Of a stretch of DNA of 24,054 bases, positions 4,300 to 11,431 are shown piece after piece. Each line of letters starts with the position of its first letter. The stretch's first letter is position 1. The notes under the pieces are model-generated. The model did not search any database. It was not told the origin of the DNA and worked only from the letters and a program-made list of their open reading frames with translations. Made by a program: the position numbers and the translations under genes. Origin of the DNA: a virus; IMG/VR virus record IMGVR_UViG_3300038369_000047, positions 1-24,054 of that record; one strand, given 5' to 3'.

Positions 4300-7221
4300 C
4301 TATTCTCCGCCGCCGTTTCCTCCACCATTTCCACCGTTGCCGTTACCACCATTACCGTTCCCATTGCCACCATTACCGTTCCCATTGCCATTAGAGCCGC
4401 CTTTTTTACCATTAGATTCATCTTTTTCATTTTCAATTGGTTTTAACATTCCACCATAACCTATCTTCATTCCTTTTGGAATATCTTTACATTTTTTTGA
4501 TTGATAACAATAATATTCACCTTTGCCACATGTCTTATTCATGTGACCTTCATCTATGAAACGAAGAATAGTTAGGTCTACATCATCCTTTACATATGAT
4601 AACCTCCTAGCCTTAGCTGCGGCATCAGCTGGGCCTCCAAGTGGTTGTTTTAATATCGAACCTTTCCTCTTCAAAGATTTTATCATACCAGAAACTTTCT
4701 TTGTGCCTTTTTTACCTGTCTTAGCATGTATACTTTTTTGTCTAGCTCCACTTCCTAAAACTTGAGGCCCTCTCTCCATGATCATTTCACCAGTCTCAGG
4801 TTCAAAGGAGCAGTTCCACTTACGAAGTGACTTATTGATCCTTGAATCTGGATCTCTTGCAGTCTTAGCTGAAGTGAGTTTCTTTTTCATACCTCTCATT
4901 CTTCTACAGAATGATAATCTTCTCTTAGCTGACTTAGATCCTTTCTTCAACTTAGATGGTTTGGTTGTAACCGCAGTCTTAAGTTTTGAGCCTGGGTTTG
5001 CAGCACGATATGATGCAACACCTTTTGCATTTAGACCACCTGACTCACTCTTCCCTGCCTTTCTCTGCCATGCTGGACTCTTAGCCTCACCCATCAGAGT
5101 GTTAGGTGTCTTATCATCTTTTGGATTTTTATCTACATTCTTCTTGAGTGCAGAACTGCCATCTTTCTTTATTGGATCACCGTATTCATCTCTTCCATAT
5201 TGTTTTCCAACTTTACCCATAGAAAACTTTCTACCAACTCTTGCTCCTGCCTCACTAATAGTTTCTTCTTTCACCCTTCTCATTATTTTATCTTTAGCCA
5301 TCTCAATACCCCTCTCTCTACTATCCATCTTTAAACGAGCTTTAACTTCTTTTTTTCTACTAGTCGTTTTGTTAGCCTTGTCTAACTGTTTGCTCGCTGA
5401 ATCACTGGCTTTATCAATATAATTAAGCATGGTTCTTGTTTTTAATTCATTAATATTCTCTTCACTCACTTTCTTTTTCTTTCTAGGACTATCAGTTTTA
5501 ACGTATGTTGGTTTAGCTGCACCTGTCTTAGACTGTTGATTTGGATCTGCCTTTTTCTTTCTTCTCTGAGCAGAGAGTCTCTCCGCCTTTGTCATTGACG
5601 CTCTCTTAGATGATGATACACACTTAGGAGTACCCTCACCTGGCTTGTCACTAGCACAAGTGCCACCTGTGACAACATTTACCCAACCGCCTTTACCATC
5701 TTTAGACTTAGATCCTTTGAACCACTGGTGTAGATTACCCTCAGTTTGCATTTTCTTTCTCTTTTTTCTTTTAGAAAATCCCGCTGGGTTATTGACATTT
5801 CCCTTCGCAGCATTTTTACGAGCCAGACTATTAGCTCTTCTTCTTTGTCTTGGATCTGTTAAATCTAATCCCTTTTCTTTTGCAATCTTGTTCATATGGT
5901 AGTTACCATCATACTCATATAGATTACCCTCCATTGTAGGAGTTCTTTGTGCATCAGGTTTGTCAAAAGATTTTTGAAGTGTATCTTTCTTTGAAATTAT
6001 TTCTTTTCTTTTTTTAGAAGCTGCATTGGTAAATTTCTCTACTTGTTTTTGTCTTTTATTAAATTCAGGCGTTCCTCTAGCTGCTTCACGTTTTGACATT
6101 GCTTGTCTTGCAGCCTGATTTAGAGTGTCTTGACTAAGTTCATTTATAGGCTCGTACTCTTCTTTACGAGTTCCCTTTTTCTTGACACAGTTTGGATATC
6201 TCTTACCAAACATAGTCTTCATACCTTTCTTTTCATATCCTTTCCAACACTTCTCCGAAATTACTGGTTCATAATCTTCTTTCTTAAGTTTTCTTTTCTT
6301 AGCAACCTTCAAATCCTGTAATCTTTCTCTCTTTGATATTGCAATAGCAGCCTGTTGTGCTGCATTGACTGCCTCATCAACATCTAAGAAATTAACATAT
6401 TTGTTATGTTCTTTCTGTTTAATCTTTTTCTTAGCAATAGCGCCTGCGTCTCTTTTAAATCTTTGTTTTGCTGTGATGGATTCTTGATGAACTTCACCTC
6501 TAGCAATACCCTTCAATAATTTTTGTGTCTCATTTTTTTGTGTTGGTGTTTTATATTTCTTAGAATACTTGTCCACTAATTCACCTTGTTTCTTTGCTTC
6601 GCCAGCTCTAGCTGTTATCATATCAGAGCTTGGTTTCTGTCTATCATATAACTTCTTCTCCATATCACTAATCTTTCTTTTCTCAGAGACCATTGCTTTC
6701 TCTAGATCATCTGCCTGTTTAGCATGTGTCTTAGAACCTTTTCTGAGTTTTCCTACTAATTTTTTTACAAATGGTTTATCATCTTTGTTTAACTCCTCCT
6801 TGACATCTCCTGTAATCTTAGGTGTCTTAGGAATCATGACAGGTTCCATCATCTTCTTCTTAGCCCAGTCATCTGGAACCATGAGATGTTTGGTCTTAAA
6901 TGCCATGTGTAATGTTGTAGTATCAATATCATTCTCTTTTGCAATTTTGCACATCAATTTGTCTACCTCATCATAGGTAGGATAGTCCATCTTAACTAGA
7001 CCATCTTCTAGTTCTTTGACGTAATCTTCGTTGAATGATTCTTTAGTCACTTTTTTCTCAGGTAAACCTTTATGTTTTGTTTTAGCGAATTTTTTTACGC
7101 TGGAACGCTTGGTGGTGGCAGCAACTTTGGCAACCTCAGGCGAGGGATTTTCCATTTCCCCTTTCTGAGTCGCTCTAACCATCCCGAAGAATCTTTGTTG
7201 CTTTTTAGATAATGCTGGCAT
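4300..7221 (-). CDS. Large modular lysine-rich protein (DUF3008-type N-terminus), possible capsid-interior polyprotein
   Basis: A 973-residue, extremely Lys/Arg-rich protein made of dissimilar modules. Residues 1-58 match the DUF3008 type (MPALSKKQQRFFGMVRATQK start, FAKTKHKGLPEKK end). A Cys module SEKCWKGYEKKGMKTMFGKR lies at 322-341. 'INEL' helical modules begin at 359 and 590. A module with KGGWVNVVTGGTC and SSSKRASMTKAERLSAQRRK lies at about 496-577 (DUF5872-like by memory). Residues 716-804 contain GGLNAKGVASYRAANPGSK and the DPDSRINKSLRKWNC end (DUF6321-like by memory). Another Cys module lies at 894-930 (KTCGKGEYYCYQSKKCKDIP). The tail from 941 is only Gly and Asn. Motifs ISE, INE, INE, ISE and MGE (ending at 323, 361, 592, 657, 712) stand between modules and resemble T4 prohead-protease sites. 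Function unknown; a DNA-binding protein packaged with the genome is my inference. It starts one base after the 114-residue gene. Confidence 0.8.
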   Translation of the reverse strand: MPALSKKQQRFFGMVRATQKGEMENPSPEVAKVAATTKRSSVKKFAKTKHKGLPEKKVTKESFNEDYVKELEDGLVKMDYPTYDEVDKLMCKIAKENDIDTTTLHMAFKTKHLMVPDDWAKKKMMEPVMIPKTPKITGDVKEELNKDDKPFVKKLVGKLRKGSKTHAKQADDLEKAMVSEKRKISDMEKKLYDRQKPSSDMITARAGEAKKQGELVDKYSKKYKTPTQKNETQKLLKGIARGEVHQESITAKQRFKRDAGAIAKKKIKQKEHNKYVNFLDVDEAVNAAQQAAIAISKRERLQDLKVAKKRKLKKEDYEPVISEKCWKGYEKKGMKTMFGKRYPNCVKKKGTRKEEYEPINELSQDTLNQAARQAMSKREAARGTPEFNKRQKQVEKFTNAASKKRKEIISKKDTLQKSFDKPDAQRTPTMEGNLYEYDGNYHMNKIAKEKGLDLTDPRQRRRANSLARKNAAKGNVNNPAGFSKRKKRKKMQTEGNLHQWFKGSKSKDGKGGWVNVVTGGTCASDKPGEGTPKCVSSSKRASMTKAERLSAQRRKKKADPNQQSKTGAAKPTYVKTDSPRKKKKVSEENINELKTRTMLNYIDKASDSASKQLDKANKTTSRKKEVKARLKMDSRERGIEMAKDKIMRRVKEETISEAGARVGRKFSMGKVGKQYGRDEYGDPIKKDGSSALKKNVDKNPKDDKTPNTLMGEAKSPAWQRKAGKSESGGLNAKGVASYRAANPGSKLKTAVTTKPSKLKKGSKSAKRRLSFCRRMRGMKKKLTSAKTARDPDSRINKSLRKWNCSFEPETGEMIMERGPQVLGSGARQKSIHAKTGKKGTKKVSGMIKSLKRKGSILKQPLGGPADAAAKARRLSYVKDDVDLTILRFIDEGHMNKTCGKGEYYCYQSKKCKDIPKGMKIGYGGMLKPIENEKDESNGKKGGSNGNGNGNGGNGNGNGGNGNGGNGGGNGGGE
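4306..4392. repeat. Gly/Asn-coding low-complexity tandem repeat
   Basis: The last 30 codons of the large basic gene are nearly all Gly and Asn. Within it a 19-base unit (beginning ATTACCGTTCCC on the plus strand) occurs twice, at 4351-4369 and 4372-4390, a 21-base period, with shorter imperfect copies towards 4306. Such tracts expand and contract by slippage, so tail length probably varies among relatives. Confidence 0.75.
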
Positions 7222-7222
7222 G

Positions 7223-7567
7223 TCAAGTTCCTAATCCTCCTTTACGAACAGCTTGTACGTTGACATAATCCTGTGTTGTCTTATACCCTGCGTCTTTTGC
7301 TTTCTTATCTAGTGCTTGATTATCTTTCTTCGCTTGAAGTTTCTTCATGTACTTACCACCTTCGTTAGGATTCTTCTCACCTTTCACTTTCTTCGGTTGA
7401 TTACTACCGCTTCTCATAATCTTTCCACCAGATGCGTAGATGGATTTCTTCACAGCATCTAATACTTTATCCTTACTTTTAGGTTTGTAGTCTGTTCCAC
7501 CTTTTACAAGTGTGCCAGTTTCTCTCTTGAGACGAGTGGACTCTTGAAACTCTTGAAAGTTTTTCAT
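7223..7567 (-). CDS. Basic hypothetical protein, 114 aa
   Basis: A 114-residue Lys-rich, Cys-free protein with the 'MKNFQEFQES' opening typical of a group of cyanophage hypothetical proteins. The rest is low in hydrophobic residues and probably largely disordered (SKDKVLDAVKKSIYASGGK, then KKVKGEKNPNEGGKYMKKLQ). Its ATG shares a base with the stop of the gene upstream (TAATG) and its stop is one base before the large basic gene, so the three form one transcription unit from the late promoter at 8405-8413. A role in packing or in the virion interior alongside its neighbours is inference. Confidence 0.65.
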   Translation of the reverse strand: MKNFQEFQESTRLKRETGTLVKGGTDYKPKSKDKVLDAVKKSIYASGGKIMRSGSNQPKKVKGEKNPNEGGKYMKKLQAKKDNQALDKKAKDAGYKTTQDYVNVQAVRKGGLGT

Positions 7568-8373
7568 TATTTCTTTCCTTTACCATAGTTCGCAGCACCT
7601 TTCTTACGGCACTGGACTAGTCTACCAGATGCATATGCACTTGGCCATACACTTGCACTTGCCTTTACCTTATGATAGCAGGCGTCTTTCTTACCACTGC
7701 CCTTTCCTTTCTTATCTGACTCTAAAAGTGCAGAGTCTACTGCTTCTCTGGAAGCCCAGAGATTATTCTCATTAATAAATGTATCAACTAACTCATCATC
7801 AGTCCATCTCTCAATATCATATCCCTCTTCTACTATACCGTCCAACCATTTATCAAACTGTTCTCTGTAGTTTTCAGTCTCTATAAGCTTGAGTGCTTCC
7901 CACTCTTTTCTAAACTTACCTGTTGTATCATTATACAACTCGGATTTTTTAGTTTTCATGTTATCAAATCTTTTCTTTTCATCAGCAGTAGATATAGTGC
8001 TAACAATTTTCTCTGATCTTTTCTGTGCCTTACTACCCTCTTTACTATCAAGTCCTTTACTAAGAGCTTTACGACTTAGATTACCAGCCTTGCGATACAT
8101 TTTTGTTTTAGGAAGAGGTTTCTTTTCTTCGTTAGTTGGTATTCTACTAGGGCCTTGTGGACTTGCAGTGTTCTTTACGAACCCAGCTTTACGTTTCTGA
8201 ACAGCTCTGTCGTAGTTTTGAGATGCCTTGTCTCTAAGTTCTTTTCTCTTCTCGGTATTTTCTGGGCCTTTGAGTTTACCCGCTTGTTCATCTCTTGCCT
8301 TAGAAGCTGCTAGTGCCGTCTCAGCAGAAATCTCATATATTGCAGAGTATGCTTCGTATAAATTCTTAGTCAT
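7567..8373 (-). CDS. Basic modular protein with conserved C-terminal Cys module, 268 aa
   Basis: The frame opens at 8400 (MIGILYPLK), but the late-promoter core at 8405-8413 would start transcription at about that point. The internal ATG at 8371-8373 (MTKNLYEAYSAIYE) is therefore the better start, and its sequence is typical of this family in marine phages. Residues 20-160 are charged and helical. Residues 170-218 form an acidic segment with 'EEGYDIERWTDDELVDTFI', a motif often seen in cyanophage proteins. Residues 229-263 are a conserved module with two Cys (CYHKV, VWPSAYASG, VQCRKKGAANYG). IYE, LIE and LLE triplets precede module borders, as in the 973-residue protein. Probably virion or core related; no biochemical function can be stated. 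Confidence 0.7.
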   Translation of the reverse strand: MTKNLYEAYSAIYEISAETALAASKARDEQAGKLKGPENTEKRKELRDKASQNYDRAVQKRKAGFVKNTASPQGPSRIPTNEEKKPLPKTKMYRKAGNLSRKALSKGLDSKEGSKAQKRSEKIVSTISTADEKKRFDNMKTKKSELYNDTTGKFRKEWEALKLIETENYREQFDKWLDGIVEEGYDIERWTDDELVDTFINENNLWASREAVDSALLESDKKGKGSGKKDACYHKVKASASVWPSAYASGRLVQCRKKGAANYGKGKK

Positions 8374-8404
8374 TTTCAAAGGATACAGTATACCTATCAT
8401 AACG

Positions 8405-8413
8405 TATTTATTA
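8405..8413 (-). promoter_or_regulatory. T4-type late promoter core (TAATAAATA), leftward
   Basis: The minus strand reads TATAATAAATACG across 8403-8415, matching the NATAAATA core used by T4-like late sigma factors, about 32 bases before the ATG at 8373. It would drive the three basic genes down to 4300. Its position argues against the upstream start at 8400. Confidence 0.6.
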
Positions 8414-8417
8414 TATC

Positions 8418-8425
8418 AATAAATA
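8418..8425 (+). promoter_or_regulatory. T4-type late promoter core (AATAAATA), rightward
   Basis: The plus strand reads CAATAAATAG at 8417-8426, 30 bases before the ATG of the 991-residue fibre gene (8456). It lies only four bases from the leftward core. A TATAAT at 8440-8445 without a -35 partner is also present. Confidence 0.55.
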
Positions 8426-8455
8426 GAAGACAGGGACTCTATAATTTTTAGCTAA

Positions 8456-11431
8456 ATGGCTCGTCAGGGAATATTTACTGGATTCACACCGAATGATGGT
8501 CTGGGAGATTCCCTTGCCTTGGGTGCAACCAAAGTAAACCAAAACTTTACGGAGATATATACTACTTTTGGTGACGGAACAAACCTAAGTGCCAATGCAG
8601 GGAGTGCTGGTACTTGGACGAAGGCAGGGAACACAGGGATATACACAAGTAAGAACGTAGGTATTGGAACAACTTTACCTACCGCAGCTCTATATGTGTC
8701 TGGTAACGCACAGTTAACAGGTATTACAACTGGAACATTCGTTGGAGATGGTTCTGGTCTAACTGGTGTGACTGCAACAGGTTCTGGTGTTGTCATTAAG
8801 GATAGTGGTGTTCTAGTTGGTGTTGCACAAAGTCTTAACTTCGATAGAAACTTAGATGTTACACAAGCATTTGGTGGTAACGTCACAATTGGTGCTGCTG
8901 ACACAGTAGGATTTGCATTTACCTCTGGATTCTCTACTGCATCTGGGTATGCAAACGTTGCTGGAGTATCTACCACATCAGGAACAGCTGGGTTCGCTGA
9001 CACGGCAACCTTGGCCATCAGTGCAAACTTCGCCACAGTCGCTGGTATTGTAACATACGCATCGGCATCTGGAGTTGCAACCAACTCAGGAGTAGCTGAG
9101 TATGCGAAGGTAGCTGGTATTGCATCATACGTTGCCAATGCAGGGTTCTCAACCATGGCAGGGTATGCACATACAGCAGGCATCGCCTCAGTCGCACAGA
9201 ATTTAACAGGAACTCCATCAATAGTTGTTGATAATGTCAACGGTACTGGAATTGTAACCTTCCCAGGCCAAGGTAGTAAGATGCGTTTTGATTTTGACGC
9301 AACAGGTGACTTACCTACTGCTACGAGTTGGAGAGGTATGTTTGCTTATGCAAATAATACAAAGAGTGCATATGTTTCTAGCGGAACCACAATGGGTGGT
9401 TACAACGGTTGGAGACAGATACTTCACCAAGACTTATACGGTAACTATCAAACTGTTGGTGTCATAACTGCTTCTAGATTCTCTGGTGATGGTTCTACTC
9501 TTACTAACCTACCATCAACAGATAGTATTTGGAGATCAAACTCCACTGGTATTCACACATTAACCAATGTTGGTATCGGTACTACTAACAATGAGGGTTA
9601 TAAACTCAAGGTTGTAGGTAATTACAGACTTGCTGGTCGTTTAGACGGAACTGCAACAGGTAATATTCTACCACACTTATGGACTAATTACAGTGATCTA
9701 CCAGCTGCTGGAATCAATCATGGTCAGTTTGCTCATGTTCATGAATTTAACAAGGGATATTTTGCTCATAATATAGGAACCACAATCAATGTTACAGTCA
9801 GCACCGATACTGTGGGAGGTCAAGCAACAGGTGTATTCTACTTCAATGGTGTAGAAAGACCTGGCAATTTCCCCATATCAAGAGGTGCTACTTACATCTT
9901 AAACCAAGATGATGCAAGTAACGTAAACTACAACAGTCAAGAACATCCATTGATGTTCAGTACAACTCTAGATGGAGAATTGGCTGGTGGTGATCATTAT
10001 ATGATGGGTGTCACCTATAAGTTAGATGGTGTTCAAGTCACCATGGCTGGATATGTTAGTGGATTTAGTAGTGCTACCACTCGTAGAATAGAGTGGACTC
10101 CAGTAGCAGCTGCACCTAACACACTATACTACTGGTGTCATTACCATACAGGACAAGGAAATACTTTATCCATCAACAATGAAGGTTGGATGGAACTTGT
10201 TAATAAAAATACTGACAGGACTGTAGGAACAGGAACTGAGAACTATAGAGTTGGTGTTGTGACTGCAACTACATTTTATGGTGATGGATCTAATTTAACA
10301 GGAACTGGATCTGGGTATGCAACCACAGCTGGAATCGCAACTCTAGCAAGAGGTTTAACTGGATCACCAAACATCACGGTTGGTGTAGTAACTGCAACTA
10401 GTTTTATTGGTGATGGTTCTGGAATAACTGGTGTTACTGCTTCTGGTACTGGTATCATAATCAGAGACGACGGCACACTTGTAGGAACCATTGGTACTAT
10501 TAACTTTGGTACAAATCTATCCGTATCTGCTGCATCTGCTGGTGTTGTAACAGTCACCGCATCAGGTGGTGGCGGAGGCGGTGGTATCTCTGGTATGGTA
10601 TACCAAGAGGAAGGATCTACCGTTGGTACTGCACAGACAGTTAACTTTATTGGTGCTGCATGTACAGTAAGTCATAGTGGTGGAGTTGCAACTGTCAACT
10701 TGGCAGGAGCAGTACCATTTACAGGCCCTGCAGCAAACATAACTGCACTTGATATCACACAATATGAGACTGCATACGCATGGGGCAATCATGCGAGTGC
10801 TGGATATCTAACAGGAATAGGTGGTCAAAACTTAGGTAACTTATCTAATGTTTCTAGTGCATCTCCAAGTACAAGTGATGTATTGACATGGAGTGGATCA
10901 CAGTGGGCACCAGCCGCACCTACAGGTGGTGGCGGTGGTGGTATCAATGGTATCACTATCAAGGAAGAAGGAACTAACGTTGGAACTGCAACCAGTATCA
11001 CATCCATCAACTTTGTTGGAACTGGAGTCACTGCAACTGCAACTGGTCAGGATGCAACTATTACTATCACTGCCGTAAGTGGTGGTGGAGGTGGTGGTGT
11101 ATCGACCACTGGATTCGGAACATACACTGCATCTGCTGGTGTAGAAACACAAATTGATTCATTCTCTGCTGCTAGTTACTCTGGTGCTGAGTACACGTTT
11201 ATGATTGGTCTAGGAACATATAGACAATCACAGAAAGTTCTCGTCATGCATGATGGAACTACAGCGTTCTCCCAAGAATATGGCATCATGTTCTCCCCAG
11301 AACAACTACAACAGGTATCCATTGCTGCAACAATAAGTGGTGGTAACGTTTTAGTTAAGTTCACACCAGAGGCAGGGATCTCTGGATTATCCACATATAG
11401 ATACGTCAAGACTCTGATTCAAGGCATATGA
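8456..11431 (+). CDS. Long fibre-like virion protein with cupredoxin-like insertion, 991 aa
   Basis: A repeat-rich beta protein, probably a trimeric tail or capsid fibre. Residues 1-45 (ending KVNQNFTEIYTTFGDGTNL) are an N-terminal domain shared with the minus-strand fibre and likely the attachment part. Then come 'GDGSGLTG' repeats (97, 652 and others), many 'YAxxAGIA' repeats (150-235), and a domain HGQFAHVHEFNKGYFAH (422-438) that resumes as GWMELVNKN at 577. Between them, about 440-575, lies a cupredoxin-like insert with His497, Cys561, His564 and Gln567. ITQYETAYAWGNHASAGYL is a motif seen in many phage fibres. Three poly-Gly linkers (704-710, 824-829, 876-881) separate beta modules. The C-terminal 110 residues look like a receptor-binding knob. 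It ends in an ATGA overlap with the protease gene. Confidence 0.85.
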   Translation: MARQGIFTGFTPNDGLGDSLALGATKVNQNFTEIYTTFGDGTNLSANAGSAGTWTKAGNTGIYTSKNVGIGTTLPTAALYVSGNAQLTGITTGTFVGDGSGLTGVTATGSGVVIKDSGVLVGVAQSLNFDRNLDVTQAFGGNVTIGAADTVGFAFTSGFSTASGYANVAGVSTTSGTAGFADTATLAISANFATVAGIVTYASASGVATNSGVAEYAKVAGIASYVANAGFSTMAGYAHTAGIASVAQNLTGTPSIVVDNVNGTGIVTFPGQGSKMRFDFDATGDLPTATSWRGMFAYANNTKSAYVSSGTTMGGYNGWRQILHQDLYGNYQTVGVITASRFSGDGSTLTNLPSTDSIWRSNSTGIHTLTNVGIGTTNNEGYKLKVVGNYRLAGRLDGTATGNILPHLWTNYSDLPAAGINHGQFAHVHEFNKGYFAHNIGTTINVTVSTDTVGGQATGVFYFNGVERPGNFPISRGATYILNQDDASNVNYNSQEHPLMFSTTLDGELAGGDHYMMGVTYKLDGVQVTMAGYVSGFSSATTRRIEWTPVAAAPNTLYYWCHYHTGQGNTLSINNEGWMELVNKNTDRTVGTGTENYRVGVVTATTFYGDGSNLTGTGSGYATTAGIATLARGLTGSPNITVGVVTATSFIGDGSGITGVTASGTGIIIRDDGTLVGTIGTINFGTNLSVSAASAGVVTVTASGGGGGGGISGMVYQEEGSTVGTAQTVNFIGAACTVSHSGGVATVNLAGAVPFTGPAANITALDITQYETAYAWGNHASAGYLTGIGGQNLGNLSNVSSASPSTSDVLTWSGSQWAPAAPTGGGGGGINGITIKEEGTNVGTATSITSINFVGTGVTATATGQDATITITAVSGGGGGGVSTTGFGTYTASAGVETQIDSFSAASYSGAEYTFMIGLGTYRQSQKVLVMHDGTTAFSQEYGIMFSPEQLQQVSIAATISGGNVLVKFTPEAGISGLSTYRYVKTLIQGI

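Noticed and set aside
4778-5422. 214-codon hydrophobic frame on the plus strand
   Set aside because: It is the antisense shadow of the Lys-rich gene: AAA/AAG on the minus strand become TTT/CTT, giving Phe and Leu. No ribosome site or promoter belongs to it.
8374-8400. Longer start MIGILYPLK for the 268-residue gene
   Set aside because: The late-promoter core at 8405-8413 leaves no transcript for this start, and the internal MTKNLYEAYSA is typical of the family.
8900-9200. Regular repeats that might look like a CRISPR or minisatellite
   Set aside because: They are degenerate coding repeats (YA-x-x-AGIA) with no constant spacer or identical direct repeat.
8464-9240. 258-codon frame on the minus strand under the fibre gene
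   Set aside because: Its Pro/Ala/Val-rich sequence is the reverse reading of the GDG and AGIA repeats; it has no start signal and no homology that I can see.
10898-11152. Ser/Thr/Cys-rich minus-strand frame resembling a secreted peptide
   Set aside because: Its composition arises from antisense of GGT/GGA/ACT repeats in the poly-Gly linkers of the fibre gene.
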